Assembly (NCBI GenBank): GCA_965198285.1
Contig: OZ240251.1
Coordinates: 3,410,001-3,474,000, forward strand
Source: UBA11872 sp965198285
GTDB taxonomy: Bacteria > Chloroflexota > UBA11872
DNA: 64,000 nt
Direction of reading: 5' to 3'
Both the position numbers and the translations under genes were made by a program. Below the pieces are notes generated by a model. The model had not been told where the DNA came from and ran no database searches. It was given only the letters and a program-made list of their open reading frames with translations. Each line of letters starts with the position of its first letter. The stretch's first letter is position 1. This document shows positions 9,645 through 19,080 of this stretch, one piece after another.

Positions 9645-10186
9645 TCTGGTAACAGACGCCGCTGCCAGGCGATGAGCACGGTGTTGATCATGCCGGCGTG
9701 CTCGTATTGATCATCCAGGATCTGCTGCCGCAGTTCCTGGATCGGGATGCGGACGACTTCCAGAATTTCGGTTTCTTCCAGCGCGGCCTGACCCTGGGAC
9801 AGGTTGCGGCCAATGAACATGTGCATACGGAAGCCGCTCAAGGCGGGGACGGGAAGGAATGATCCGAGGTCCTGCAGATCGCCGATGCGCAGGCCGGTCT
9901 CTTCCTCGAACTCTCGATGGGCGCAGGCGGCGGGCGTTTCGTTGCGGTCCACGTGGCCGGCGGGCAGTTCGAGCATGACCTGGCCCGTGGGGTGTCGATA
10001 CTGGCGCACGCAGACGGCCCGGTTGTCGTCGTCGAGTCCCAGCACGGTGACCGCGCCGCCGCTCAACTTCAGGTAGGTGTAGTCCATCTCGCGGCCGTCT
10101 TCGCGGGCCCGCAGCCGGTCGATGACAACCGGAAAGCGTCCCCGCCAGACCAGCTTGGACGAAATGACATCCCACTTCAGATCCAT
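9641..10186 (-). CDS. Nudix hydrolase, ADP-ribose pyrophosphatase-like
   Basis: 181 residues from the ATG at 10186, which has an AGGAG 7 nt upstream; a TTG one codon earlier is less likely. The Nudix box GX5EX7REUXEEXGU is complete (GHVDRNETP ... REFEEETGL). The preceding VRQYRHPTGQVMLELPAG is typical of ADP-ribose pyrophosphatases (NudF type), which split ADP-ribose to AMP and ribose 5-phosphate with Mg2+. It heads a coupled group with an unknown protein and a Gfo/Idh enzyme. A role in recycling nucleotide-sugar or NAD breakdown products is an inference. Confidence 0.88.
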   Translation of the reverse strand: MDLKWDVISSKLVWRGRFPVVIDRLRAREDGREMDYTYLKLSGGAVTVLGLDDDNRAVCVRQYRHPTGQVMLELPAGHVDRNETPAACAHREFEEETGLRIGDLQDLGSFLPVPALSGFRMHMFIGRNLSQGQAALEETEILEVVRIPIQELRQQILDDQYEHAGMINTVLIAWQRRLLPE

Positions 10187-10234
10187 CAAGGCTCCTGATC
10201 TGGCGGTGCCACGGCGCGAATCCCTTCGCTGAGG

Positions 10235-10993
10235 TTACGGCAGCGCCCAGGGCACCGGCGCAACGTGCGGCCTGATCAGGTCAGGCAGCTCGGCGATGGA
10301 GGCGATCACGGGTACTGGCGAATACTCAGGCCGGTCGGGATTGACCCAGACGGCATCGATTCCAGCGCCCAGCGCGCCGCGAACGTCGGGGACCAATCCA
10401 TCGCCGACGTGCAGGACCCGATCCCGATCTGTTCCGGCAATGGCGAGCCCGCGCTCGAAGAACAGGGCGTCGGGCTTTTCAGCGCCGATATCGGCGCTGA
10501 CGACTTGCGCGGCGAAGAATCGTTCGAGGTCGAGCACGACCAGCAGGCGGCCGAGCCAGCCTTCCCAGTTGGAAGCGGCGACGACGCGCAGACCCATACG
10601 GTTGAGCACCCGCAGGGCGTCGACTGCGCCGGGCATGGGCGCATAGGCCTCAAAGGAACTGAAGCGCTGGTAGAGCGCGTGGCTGAAGTCGTCCTGATCT
10701 TGCATCCCCAGCAGCTCGCCAAGCCGGGCGTAATGGGTGTGCCAGTAGTCGGAACTGGCTGAGGTTGTGATGGTGTGACCCCGGGAACGGCTGGCCTTCA
10801 CGTCTTGACGCCAGATGCGGTCGGCCTGGTGCTCGAAGTCGTCCGGCGGGCGCGTCACGCCGAAGTCGGAGGCAATGGCAAGGACGGTTGCAATGAAGGG
10901 CGGATCGATATGCACAACCGTCTCGCCGATGTCGACGAAGACGGTCCGGTAGGGGCCGCGCAGCGGGTGGGGGGATTGGGCGACGGTGTTCAT
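10235..10993 (-). CDS. HAD-superfamily hydrolase
   Basis: 252 residues with four HAD motifs in order: FVDIGETV (motif I), ASNWEGW (motif II), GAEKPDALFF (motif III Lys) and HVGDGLVPDVRGALGAG (motif IV). Motif I has Gly where most HAD phosphatases have the second Asp (DxDGT). The same change occurs in the REG-2/HDHD3-like branch (DxxGT), so altered or weak phosphatase chemistry is possible. A large alpha-helical cap lies between motifs I and II. It is 48 nt upstream of the Nudix gene on the same strand and may be the first gene of that operon. Substrate unknown. Confidence 0.85.
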   Translation of the reverse strand: MNTVAQSPHPLRGPYRTVFVDIGETVVHIDPPFIATVLAIASDFGVTRPPDDFEHQADRIWRQDVKASRSRGHTITTSASSDYWHTHYARLGELLGMQDQDDFSHALYQRFSSFEAYAPMPGAVDALRVLNRMGLRVVAASNWEGWLGRLLVVLDLERFFAAQVVSADIGAEKPDALFFERGLAIAGTDRDRVLHVGDGLVPDVRGALGAGIDAVWVNPDRPEYSPVPVIASIAELPDLIRPHVAPVPWALP

Positions 10994-11210
10994 GGGCTCA
11001 TTGTCGCGCCTGACGCCGGGTTGTGGCGAAGGGGCGACGCTTGGGCGTCTGAGGCGAGGTCGAGACGATAGGTGCTTCGTTGATTCAACGGGTCTGTGGC
11101 ACGGGTCCGTGCGCGGATTATGTCAAATCGTCATCCGCCGCGGGCTGGGCTGATGCTGTTGGGATCGGCTCGGGTGGTAGGGTTGAATCCGGCCCGAGAC
11201 GGCCGGATTT

Positions 11211-11284
11211 TGGGGTATCGTCTAGTGGTAGGACGCACGGCTCTGGACCGTGAAGCGGTGGTTCGAATCCATCTACCCCAGCCA
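11211..11284 (+). tRNA. tRNA-Gln (anticodon CTG), CCA encoded
   Basis: The cloverleaf is complete: acceptor stem TGGGGTA/TACCCCA, anticodon stem CACGG/CCGTG with loop CTCTGGA (anticodon CTG) and T-arm GGTTCGAATCC. Discriminator G is followed by an encoded CCA (11282-11284). Confidence 0.95.
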
Positions 11285-11367
11285 TCACCACCGCGCGGAT
11301 TCCGCCGGCCCGGGACCGAACGGGCGACGCGGAACGTTACCTGCAAACCTGCTTCCCGAGGGTATGT

Positions 11368-11949
11368 ATGGCTATCAAGCTGACGGTCAGCGACGCGCTG
11401 CTGCTGGTTGACGTGCAGAACGACTTTTGCCCAGGCGGGGCACTGGCCGTTGCCGACGGCGACGCGGTGGTTCCGGCGCTCAACGCCTGGATCGCGGCGG
11501 CACGGAGCGGGGGTGCGGGGATCTTCGCCTCGCGCGATTGGCATCCGGCCGACCACATGAGCTTCGCCGAGCAAGGCGGGATTTGGCCGCCGCATTGCGT
11601 GCAGGACACCCCGGGTGCGGCGTTTCACCCGGACCTGCAGTTGCCGGACGACGCCGCTGTCGTCACCAAGGCCGATACAGCCGACCGCGAGGCCTACTCG
11701 GCGTTCGATAGCGGCGAACTCGCCGAGCAGCTTCGCGCGGCCGGCACCAAGCGGCTGTGGGTCGGAGGCCTGGCCACGGACTACTGCGTGAAGGCGAGCG
11801 TGCTGGACGCGGTGCAACTTCCCGGGCTTAGGGTCCACGTCATCACCGACGCCATCCGTGCCGTGGACGCGGCGCCCGGCGACGGCGGAGCGGCGCTGGA
11901 AGCAATGCGCGAGGCCGGCGCGATTCTGGAGAACGCCGCGCCCGCATGA
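11368..11949 (+). CDS. pncA: Nicotinamidase (isochorismatase family)
   Basis: 193 residues. It converts nicotinamide to nicotinate in NAD salvage. The catalytic triad is visible: D15 (LLVDVQNDF), K101 (VVTKADT) and C140 (GLATDYCVKAS). The metal-site residues D57, H59 and H63 lie in ASRDWHPADH. Length is typical for PncA. The ATG at 11368 has GAGGG just upstream. The stop codon overlaps the start of pncB by 4 nt (ATGA), so both are translated from one transcript and catalyse consecutive steps. Confidence 0.95.
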   Translation: MAIKLTVSDALLLVDVQNDFCPGGALAVADGDAVVPALNAWIAAARSGGAGIFASRDWHPADHMSFAEQGGIWPPHCVQDTPGAAFHPDLQLPDDAAVVTKADTADREAYSAFDSGELAEQLRAAGTKRLWVGGLATDYCVKASVLDAVQLPGLRVHVITDAIRAVDAAPGDGGAALEAMREAGAILENAAPA

Positions 11950-13307
11950 CGCCCCGGGCGCACGCGTTCGCCCCCGCCGACGCGCTGCTGACCGACCTGT
12001 ATCAGTTGAGCATGATGCAGGCCTACTGGGAGCACGGCCTCAGGGAACCCGCGACCTTCGACCTGATCTGTCGCCGCCTGCCGCCGAACCGCAACCTGCT
12101 GATCGCCTGCGGGCTGGACTCGGCGTTGGACCACCTGGAGAACCTGGCGGTCACGCCGGCGGACCTGGAGTACCTGGCCTCGCTGAATCGCTTCCCCACG
12201 GACTTTCTGGACCGGCTGGAACAGCTCAGGTTCCGGGGCGCGGTGCGCGCCGTGCCCGAAGGGACACCGGTCTTCGGGAACGAGCCGATTCTCGAGGTCA
12301 CGGCCTCGCTGCCGGAGGCGCAGCTGGTGGAGACGTATCTCCTCAGCGCGATCCATCACCAGACGATGGCCGCGTCCGCCGCGTACCGCCTGGCGGTTGC
12401 GGCCAAGGGCACGCCGGTTGTCGACTTCGGCACGCGGCACGCACAGGGGGCGGCGGCCGGTGTGGACACGGCTCGCGCGGCCTACATCGCGGGTGTCGCA
12501 GCCACCTCGAATGTCGCCGCCGGGCGGCAATTCGGCGTGCCCGTCAGCGGCACGATGGCGCACAGCTACATCCAGGCGCACGAGCGCGAGTCTCACGCGC
12601 TGGCTTCGTTCGCGGCCACGCACCGCGGAACCACGTTGCTGGTGGATACCTACGACGTCCGCGGAGGCGTGCAGCGGTTAATCGACCTGGCGTCACAGTC
12701 AGGTGACAGCTTTGACGTGGCCGCCATTCGCATCGACTCAGGCGATCTGGGGGGCAACGCCCGAATGGCGCGTGAGATGTTGGACGCGGCCGGGCTCACC
12801 TCCGTGCGCATCATCGTCAGTGGCGAGCTCGATGCCACAGCCATCGCGGAGTTAGTCGACGCCGGGGCACCGATTGACGGATACGGCGTTGGCACAGCGC
12901 TGGCCGTGTCGACTGACGCACCGTACCTGGATACGGCTTACAAATTGGCCGACTACACCGGGCGGGGCCGGATGAAGCTGGCCGCCTCCAAGCGCACGTG
13001 GCCGGGTCGCAAGCAAGTCTTCCGGGAGATGGACGACGGTGTGGCGGTTCGGGACGTAGTGGGAGTAGAGGACGAACAGCTGGACGGGCGGCCGCTGCTC
13101 CAGCCGGTGATGTCTGCCGGACAGCGGATGGAAGGGACCTGTCCCTCCCTGCACGCGATACGCCGACAGACAAAGCGGTCGCTGGCGGAACTACCGGAGC
13201 GAATCCGCGGCCTGGGCCCGGCCGAGCCGGCCTATCCCGTAGCGATCAGCGACAGGCTGGACGACACGGCACGCGATCTCGCGAGCCGCCTGCGGGCCCA
13301 AGCTTAG
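11946..13307 (+). CDS. pncB: Nicotinate phosphoribosyltransferase
   Basis: 453 residues. It makes nicotinate mononucleotide from nicotinate and PRPP with ATP, the second salvage step after PncA. Visible features are LLTDLYQLSMMQAYWEHG at the N-terminus, the HHQTMAASAAYR region with the phosphorylatable His neighbourhood, VDFGTRHAQG, GTMAHSYIQAHE, and the phosphate-binding IRIDSGDL. It starts within the pncA stop codon and ends with a 4-nt overlap of the convergent ferritin gene. Confidence 0.95.
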   Translation: MTPRAHAFAPADALLTDLYQLSMMQAYWEHGLREPATFDLICRRLPPNRNLLIACGLDSALDHLENLAVTPADLEYLASLNRFPTDFLDRLEQLRFRGAVRAVPEGTPVFGNEPILEVTASLPEAQLVETYLLSAIHHQTMAASAAYRLAVAAKGTPVVDFGTRHAQGAAAGVDTARAAYIAGVAATSNVAAGRQFGVPVSGTMAHSYIQAHERESHALASFAATHRGTTLLVDTYDVRGGVQRLIDLASQSGDSFDVAAIRIDSGDLGGNARMAREMLDAAGLTSVRIIVSGELDATAIAELVDAGAPIDGYGVGTALAVSTDAPYLDTAYKLADYTGRGRMKLAASKRTWPGRKQVFREMDDGVAVRDVVGVEDEQLDGRPLLQPVMSAGQRMEGTCPSLHAIRRQTKRSLAELPERIRGLGPAEPAYPVAISDRLDDTARDLASRLRAQA

Positions 13308-13831
13308 GCCTCGTCGTCGCCTTCCCCGCCACCACCGGCGGGCTGCCGGGCGGCTAATTCGCGGTCGAGGATCAGCAGTCCGGCACCCTCGTCACCGGCG
13401 ATTCTGAGCTGGCTGAGCAGGGTGCGCAGGGTGTCCTCTTCCTCGATCTGCTCGTTTACGAACCAGTCCATCAGCGCCTTGGCCTGGTAGTCGCCGGCTT
13501 CAACCGACTGCGCGTAGATGGCATTGACCGAACGTGTGGTGCCCTGCTCCAGGGCCAGCGCCGTGGCGATTACGGATTGCGGATCGCCGTACTCGGTCTC
13601 CGCCTCGGCCAGTCCGCCGAGCGTGATCGGGACGTCGCGGGCGGCCAGGTGGTCGTAGATGCGCATGCCGTGGGCCCACTCTTCCTCGCTTTGGGCACGC
13701 ATCCAGCCGGCAAAGCCTTCCAGGTCCAGTGATTCGAAGTAGGCGGCCATGCCCAGGTAGACGTAGGAGGCGCTGAACTCGCGGTTGATCTGATCGTTGA
13801 GCGCCTTGGCCAGGCTCCTATCCATAGTCAT
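13304..13831 (-). CDS. ftnA: Ferritin (bacterial non-haem type)
   Basis: 175 residues. It is an iron-storage four-helix protein that forms a 24-mer in the cytosol. The ferroxidase-centre pattern is present: NREFSASYVYLGMA (Glu in helix A), SEEEWAHGMRIYDHL (E..H in helix B), ALALEQGTT (helix C Glu) and NEQIEEEDT (helix D). The tail (RQPAGGGGEGDDEA) is glycine- and acid-rich and longer than usual. The ATG at 13831 has a near-perfect AGGAGG nearby. Its stop overlaps the convergent pncB stop. It lies next to copA/csoR but is transcribed separately, with a 50-nt gap. Confidence 0.93.
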   Translation of the reverse strand: MTMDRSLAKALNDQINREFSASYVYLGMAAYFESLDLEGFAGWMRAQSEEEWAHGMRIYDHLAARDVPITLGGLAEAETEYGDPQSVIATALALEQGTTRSVNAIYAQSVEAGDYQAKALMDWFVNEQIEEEDTLRTLLSQLRIAGDEGAGLLILDRELAARQPAGGGGEGDDEA

Positions 13832-13881
13832 CGCCGCCTCCTCGCTTTGGGCCTTTCCGCTAAGCCTAGCGCCGCGGCGAC

Positions 13882-16380
13882 TCAGATCGTGGTCGGTTCT
13901 GCCACCAATGAAGGCCGGCGCTTGGTCGCCGAGGCGGTGAAGCGACGCAACCGCAGGGAATTGCCAATGACCGAGACGTCGCTGAACGCCATAGCGCCGG
14001 CGGCCAGCATCGGGTTGAGCTGAAGTCCCAGGGACGGGAAGAGGACGCCGGCCGCCACCGGAATCAGCGCCACGTTGTAGGCAAACGCCCAGAACAGGTT
14101 CTGCCGGATCGTGCGCATGGTGGCTCGGCTGAGCCGCATCGCCGTTACCGCGTCGCGCAGATCGCCGCGAACAAGGGTGACGTCGCCGGCCTCCATGGCG
14201 ATGTCCGTCCCGGTGCCCATCGCGATGCCCAGGTCCGCCTGGGCGAGCGCGGGAGCGTCGTTGATGCCATCACCGACAACGGCCACTCGGCGCCCCTCAG
14301 CCTGTAAGTCGCGCACGATGGCCGCCTTGTCGCCAGGCCGCACTTCGGCGCGAACGTCGTCCACGCCGACCCGGCGGGCCATGGCCTGGGCCGGAGCTTC
14401 GCGGTCGCCACTGACCATCAGCACGCGCAGTCCCAGCCGCTTCAACTGGGCGATAGCCTCGGCGGCTTCCGGCCGCGGGGTGTCGGCGAAGGCCAGCAAT
14501 CCCGCCAGCTGGCCGTCAATCGCCGCGTAGACGGCCGACTGACCTTGAGCCGCCAGCTCCGCACCGTTATTCGCCGCCGCATCGACGGACACGCCCGCCT
14601 CGCCTAGCAACTCGGTGGTCCCGACCAGGATCTGGCGGTCATCCACCAAGGCCTGGACGCCGCCGCCGGTGACTGACCGGAATTGTCCGGCTGGCGCCAG
14701 CTCGATGCCACGATCGGATGCGCCGCGCACGATGGCCCGGCCGATGGGGTGCTCGGAATCGCGTTCCGCGGCCGCGACGAGCCGCAGGACTTCGGACTCC
14801 GTTGCACCGTTGAGCGGGATGACTTTCGTCAGTTCCGGCTGGCCGAGGGTGATGGTGCCAGTCTTGTCCAGCACGACAGTGTCGACACGGCCCGCGGTCT
14901 CCAGCGCCTCGCCGCTGCGGACCAGGACGCCTAACTCGGCGCCCTTGCCCACGCCGACCATGATGGCGGTAGGCGTGGCCAGACCCAGCGCGCACGGACA
15001 GGCGATGATCAGCACCGTAACCATGGCCACCAGCGCGTAGGTGAGCTTCGGTTCAGGTCCGATCGCCAGCCAAACGCCCAGCGTCGCCAGGCCAATCAGG
15101 ATCACGGTTGGCACAAAGCGCGCCGCCACCCAGTCCGCCAGTCGCTGCACGGGCGCCTTCGTAGTCTGAGCGCGCTCAACCAGCGCGATGATCTGGGCCA
15201 GCATCGAGTCCTGGCCCAGGCGCGTGGGGCGCACGCGCAGGCTGCCGGTGGTGTTGAGCGTGGCCCCGATCACGTCATCCCCGGGGCCCTTCTCCGCTGG
15301 CACGCTCTCGCCGGTGATCATCGACTCGTCCAACGCGGATGCTCCGTCGAGCACCTGGCCATCCACCGGAACCTTTTCGCCGGGGCGCACCACGACGATG
15401 TCTTCGTGCCGCACGTCTTCCAGAGCGACTTCAAGCGTTTGACCGTCGCGCTCGACGCGGGCCGTTCTGGCCCTGAGATCGAGGAGTCGCTGGATCGCGG
15501 CGGATACCCGCGCCCTGGCGCCGGCCTCGACGTACTGGCCGAGCAGGACCAGCCCAATGATGACCGCTGAGGCTTCGTAGTACAGAACGTCCGCTCCGGC
15601 CACGCCGCTCAGCAGCCCCGGCCAAACCGTGAGCACGACGCTGTAGCCGTAGGCCGCGCTGGTTCCGACGGCGATGAGGGTGTTCATGTCGGTGGTCAGG
15701 CGCCGCGCCGCGAGCCAGGTGCCCCGGTAGAAACGCCACCCGGCCCAGAACTGGACCGGCGTAACCAGCACCAGCAAGACCCAGGCATTCCTTAGAAATT
15801 CCGGCGCCCAGGGAATGAACGCCGCCGATCCCCAGAACGCCAGCACGCCGACTGCCAGGGCGAACGCTGCCTGCAAGCCGAGCAGCCGGCGCTCACGAAG
15901 GCGGCGGTCTTCCAGCGAATCGGCGGCGGCCGAAGGCGTCTGATCGGCCTCGGCCGCGTCAAGAGCGGTGAAGCCGGACCGTTCGACCGCCGACCGCAAC
16001 GCGGCCGTCTCAGCCTGGCCAAGCGCGTGACGAACCCTGGCCTGGCCGGATGCCAGGTTCACCGCCGTGTCCAACACACCGGGAACTTCGGCAAGGCCGC
16101 TCTCGACCCGGCCGACGCAGGACGCGCAGTGCATGCCCTCGACCTGGAGCGTTTGCTCGGCCGCCGGAACCTCGTAGCCCGCCGCCTCGACCGCGGCGAC
16201 GACATCAGTTGCTCTGAGCTCTTGCTCGACACGGACGGCAAGCGTCTCGTCCGCCAGATTGACCGTCGCCTCGTGCACACCCACCACGTCCTGGACGGCC
16301 TGCTCGACGCGACCGACGCAGGCAACGCAATGCAAGCCTGTAAGCGGGAGAGTGAATGAACGTCTGGTTGCGACGGTCAC
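13882..16380 (-). CDS. copA: Copper-exporting P1B-type ATPase
   Basis: 832 residues. It pumps Cu(I) out across the cytoplasmic membrane. Two N-terminal HMA domains carry GLHCVAC (C18, C21) and GMHCASC (C85, C88). Then follow eight membrane segments, the phosphatase TGES loop (~354), the transport motif CPC in IACPCALGLATP (~460), the phosphorylation site DKTGT (~504), the ATP-binding SEHPIG and the hinge VVGDGINDAPALAQADLG. The first HMA has VA where CxxC sites usually have GS/AS-type residues, but both Cys are kept. The GTG start overlaps the csoR stop by 4 nt, so it is expressed with the repressor and presumably induced by copper. Confidence 0.95.
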   Translation of the reverse strand: MTVATRRSFTLPLTGLHCVACVGRVEQAVQDVVGVHEATVNLADETLAVRVEQELRATDVVAAVEAAGYEVPAAEQTLQVEGMHCASCVGRVESGLAEVPGVLDTAVNLASGQARVRHALGQAETAALRSAVERSGFTALDAAEADQTPSAAADSLEDRRLRERRLLGLQAAFALAVGVLAFWGSAAFIPWAPEFLRNAWVLLVLVTPVQFWAGWRFYRGTWLAARRLTTDMNTLIAVGTSAAYGYSVVLTVWPGLLSGVAGADVLYYEASAVIIGLVLLGQYVEAGARARVSAAIQRLLDLRARTARVERDGQTLEVALEDVRHEDIVVVRPGEKVPVDGQVLDGASALDESMITGESVPAEKGPGDDVIGATLNTTGSLRVRPTRLGQDSMLAQIIALVERAQTTKAPVQRLADWVAARFVPTVILIGLATLGVWLAIGPEPKLTYALVAMVTVLIIACPCALGLATPTAIMVGVGKGAELGVLVRSGEALETAGRVDTVVLDKTGTITLGQPELTKVIPLNGATESEVLRLVAAAERDSEHPIGRAIVRGASDRGIELAPAGQFRSVTGGGVQALVDDRQILVGTTELLGEAGVSVDAAANNGAELAAQGQSAVYAAIDGQLAGLLAFADTPRPEAAEAIAQLKRLGLRVLMVSGDREAPAQAMARRVGVDDVRAEVRPGDKAAIVRDLQAEGRRVAVVGDGINDAPALAQADLGIAMGTGTDIAMEAGDVTLVRGDLRDAVTAMRLSRATMRTIRQNLFWAFAYNVALIPVAAGVLFPSLGLQLNPMLAAGAMAFSDVSVIGNSLRLRRFTASATKRRPSLVAEPTTI

Positions 16381-16751
16381 GACACTTCACCGTTCCCGTG
16401 GGCATGCGGCGGCTCCTCGCCAGCGCTCAGGCTGGCGGCTACGCGCTGGATGGCCTCGCCGGCCGAGGCCACGCGTCGAAGGTGACCGGTTCCCTTGAAC
16501 ACGTCCATCAGTTCCGCGATTACCTGCTCCCGCTCGGCCAGGTCGTCCGAGGCAATGGCGGTCATGACGCACGTTCTGAGGTGGCGTTCCAGGACGCCGG
16601 CGTTGACTTTCTCGATCGCGCCCTGGATGGCGAGGGTCTGCTTGAGCACGTCCACGCAGTAGGCGTCGTCTTCGAGCATCTTCTCCACCGCCCGGGCGTG
16701 GCCCTGGATTGACTTCCAGCGGTTGAGGAGGTTGCGCGTCTCCTGATCCAT
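16377..16751 (-). CDS. csoR: CsoR-type copper-sensing repressor
   Basis: 124 residues of the DUF156/CsoR family, an all-helical tetrameric repressor released from DNA by Cu(I). The metal ligands C-H-C are C32, H57 and C61, with the same 25- and 4-residue spacing as canonical CsoR. The N-terminal LLNRWKSIQGHARAVEKMLEDD matches the DNA-binding helix. The C-terminal tail HAHGNGE is His-rich. A GGGAG ribosome binding site precedes the ATG. copA overlaps its end, and a palindrome 34 nt upstream is a likely operator. Confidence 0.93.
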   Translation of the reverse strand: MDQETRNLLNRWKSIQGHARAVEKMLEDDAYCVDVLKQTLAIQGAIEKVNAGVLERHLRTCVMTAIASDDLAEREQVIAELMDVFKGTGHLRRVASAGEAIQRVAASLSAGEEPPHAHGNGEVS

Positions 16752-16784
16752 CGCTTGCTCCCGGTCGGTTTACCCTGTCTTACC

Positions 16785-16802
16785 CCACCCCAGGTGGGGT
16801 GG
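16785..16802. promoter_or_regulatory. Predicted CsoR operator
   Basis: Perfect inverted repeat CCACCCC-AGGT-GGGGTGG. The GC-rich arms resemble known CsoR operators (C-tract, centre, G-tract). It lies 34 nt upstream of csoR and 112 nt upstream of the divergent aldo/keto reductase, so either promoter could be controlled. Confidence 0.75.
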
Positions 16803-16913
16803 TCTTTCCAAGCCTACGCCCGGCAGATCGGAAGTCAAGCACCGCCCGTGGCCGTCGCCACGGAGCCAGTCGCGCTATGTTTCAAGCCCACCACCAAGCC
16901 AGGAGTCACCGCG

Positions 16914-17855
16914 ATGGAGTACCGGCGCCTGGGCCGTACGGGTCTGCGCGTGTCGCTAACGAGCCTGGGGACCGGCGGCCCCAGCAAGATGGGCCAGAAC
17001 CGCGGCGCCACGCTGGACGACGCGCGACGGCTGGTCCGGCGGGCCCTGCACCACGGGATCAACTTCTTCGACACCGCCGCCAGTTACGGCGACAGCGAGA
17101 TCCTGCTGGGACACGGGTTGGCCGGTGTGCCGCACGACGATTTCATCGTGGCGACGAAGTACAGCCCCGCCGCAGAAGGTGAATTGATTGGCCCGGAAGC
17201 CGTGCGGGCCTCGATCGACCGAAGCCTCGAACGTCTGGGGCTGGACTACATCGACGTGCTGCAGGCGCACGGCGTGGCGCCGAAGCGTTACGACCGGATC
17301 GTGGCGGAGCACCTGCCAGTTCTCCAAGAGGCTCAACGGGCCGGCAAGGTTCGATTCTTGGGTGTGACCGAACAAGGGCATAACGACGTGCACCACGACA
17401 TGTTCAAGCGCATGGCGTGCGACGGGCACTTCGACACGGTGATGACCGGCTACAACCTGCTGCATCAGACGGCGGAGCAGGACGTGCTGGAGGCGGCGCA
17501 GGCGGCGGACATTGGCGTGATCGTGATGATCGCCGTGCGCCGCACGATGGCGAACCCGGAGCGCCTCCACGAAGTGATTGCCGAGCTGAAGGCGCAGGGT
17601 CATCTGGCAGCCGACGCGGTTCCCGCCGACGACCCGCTGGGCTGGCTGGTGCAGGGCGACGTGGAGTCGGTGCCCGAAGCCGCCTACCGCTACGTGCTGG
17701 AACCTAGCGCCATCTCAACTGTGCTGACGGGCACCGCCAACCTGCAACACCTGGACGACAACGTGGCCGCCATGGCCCGCGGGCCGCTGCCGCCGGAAGA
17801 CAGACGGCGACTGCAATCGATCTTCGGCGGCCTGGCACTGGGGCTGGGGAACTAG
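16914..17855 (+). CDS. Aldo/keto reductase
   Basis: 313 residues of the NADPH-dependent TIM-barrel family. The start MEYRRLGRTGLRVS is the classic AKR N-terminus, and the ATG at 16914 has AGGAG 8 nt upstream; an open frame further upstream is not part of the gene. Catalytic residues are seen in FDTAASYGDSE (Asp, Tyr), VATKYSP (Lys) and LQAHGV (His). The order resembles the L-galactose/L-fucose dehydrogenase-like group, but the substrate is uncertain. It is divergent from csoR and shares its upstream region. Confidence 0.9.
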   Translation: MEYRRLGRTGLRVSLTSLGTGGPSKMGQNRGATLDDARRLVRRALHHGINFFDTAASYGDSEILLGHGLAGVPHDDFIVATKYSPAAEGELIGPEAVRASIDRSLERLGLDYIDVLQAHGVAPKRYDRIVAEHLPVLQEAQRAGKVRFLGVTEQGHNDVHHDMFKRMACDGHFDTVMTGYNLLHQTAEQDVLEAAQAADIGVIVMIAVRRTMANPERLHEVIAELKAQGHLAADAVPADDPLGWLVQGDVESVPEAAYRYVLEPSAISTVLTGTANLQHLDDNVAAMARGPLPPEDRRRLQSIFGGLALGLGN

Positions 17856-17877
17856 GCCGCAGCCCCAGTCGGTCAGC

Positions 17878-18870
17878 TCAGTCGATAGCGCCAGTGGAGC
17901 GCATGATGGTTTCCTGCACCGCCCGCTCGTGCTCGAGCGAGCGTTCCGGCGCCTGCTCGCCGCGCAGGGTGCGAACGAATGCCTCCAGGCTGGCCACGTA
18001 GCGAGGCCGCGCCTCAAGCGTCATCGTCTGCTCGCCCTCGAGGAACCCGTCTCGCGCGCTGTCCAGCGACAGTCGCACGGTCTGCGCGGGTTCCATCGGT
18101 TCCATGATGGCCCAGCCGCGCGAACCATAGACCTCATAGCGGCGAGGCCGCGGCGGAACCTCGAGCCCGGCGATGTCCACAATCGCCAGCGCTCCGGGGT
18201 ACTCCAGTACCGCCACGCCGTTGTCGACGAACTCGCTGTCCGGCCGCACACGCTGCATGAAGGGCGTCACTCGATCCGGCCGCCCAAGGGTCCAGACGAT
18301 CTGATCCAGCACGTGCCCGCACAGGTCATAAAACACGCCGCCGGCAAAGCTGGCCAACAATGGGTGGGTGGCCGGCTCCACGTAGGTGGACATGTGGGCG
18401 CGGATCGCAAAAACGTCGCCCAGCAGCCCGCCACGCGCCCAGTTGGCAATTCGCTGGTAGCCGTCGTGGTGCCGGAACATATAGCCAAGCTGGATGTACA
18501 GACTCTGCTCGGCGGCTGACTCCAGCACGCGCTCCCACCTCGGCAGGTCGTGACCCGCCGGCTTGTCCAGCAGCAGGTTGCGTCCGGCCGCGATAACGGC
18601 CTCGCCCTGTTGCAGGTTCTCCGAGTTGTCGCCTTCCGCCACGACCGCGTCCACGCTGGCGTCTTCCAGGACATCGCCCAGGTCGTCGAGCCAGGTCGCC
18701 TGGTTCCACCGCACGTCACCGCTGCCCTCGAGCTCGCGCCGACGCTCGGCGTCGTCTTCAAACACGCCCACAACTTCAACGTCCGGACTGTCGAGCATCA
18801 CGCTCAGCCAGCCCGCCGCATGGGGATGCTTGGTCCCCCACTGAACGATGCGCAAAGGTGAAGGGGTCAC
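17878..18870 (-). CDS. Gfo/Idh/MocA family oxidoreductase
   Basis: 330 residues. The N-terminal half includes IVQWGTKHPHAAGW in place of the usual GxGxxG, VVGVFEDDAERR, DAVVAEGDNSENL, and LLDKPAG at the EKP signature position (D instead of E). The central YVEPATHPLLASFAGGVFYDLCGHVLDQIVW is the typical catalytic region with Asp and His. The GTG at 18870 has AGGAG 9 nt upstream. It is convergent with the aldo/keto reductase, 22 nt away. Substrate unknown; a sugar or polyol is likely for the family. Confidence 0.88.
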   Translation of the reverse strand: MTPSPLRIVQWGTKHPHAAGWLSVMLDSPDVEVVGVFEDDAERRRELEGSGDVRWNQATWLDDLGDVLEDASVDAVVAEGDNSENLQQGEAVIAAGRNLLLDKPAGHDLPRWERVLESAAEQSLYIQLGYMFRHHDGYQRIANWARGGLLGDVFAIRAHMSTYVEPATHPLLASFAGGVFYDLCGHVLDQIVWTLGRPDRVTPFMQRVRPDSEFVDNGVAVLEYPGALAIVDIAGLEVPPRPRRYEVYGSRGWAIMEPMEPAQTVRLSLDSARDGFLEGEQTMTLEARPRYVASLEAFVRTLRGEQAPERSLEHERAVQETIMRSTGAID

Positions 18871-19080
18871 AGAATCAGGCTCCTCTTGCAGCGGCGTCGG
18901 ATCGGATCGTCGTTCGCCACTCAGCCTAGCTGGCTTGCCGAGCCGCTGCTGACGTCAAGCGCGCGGTTGTCGCGCTACAGCCGCGACCAATTCGTCGGCG
19001 GAGTTCACGGGCTGTAGGCATCTTGTGGACGAACCCCGAATCCAGCCATGCCGGACGAGGGTTTAGGCCATTCCGGGACG

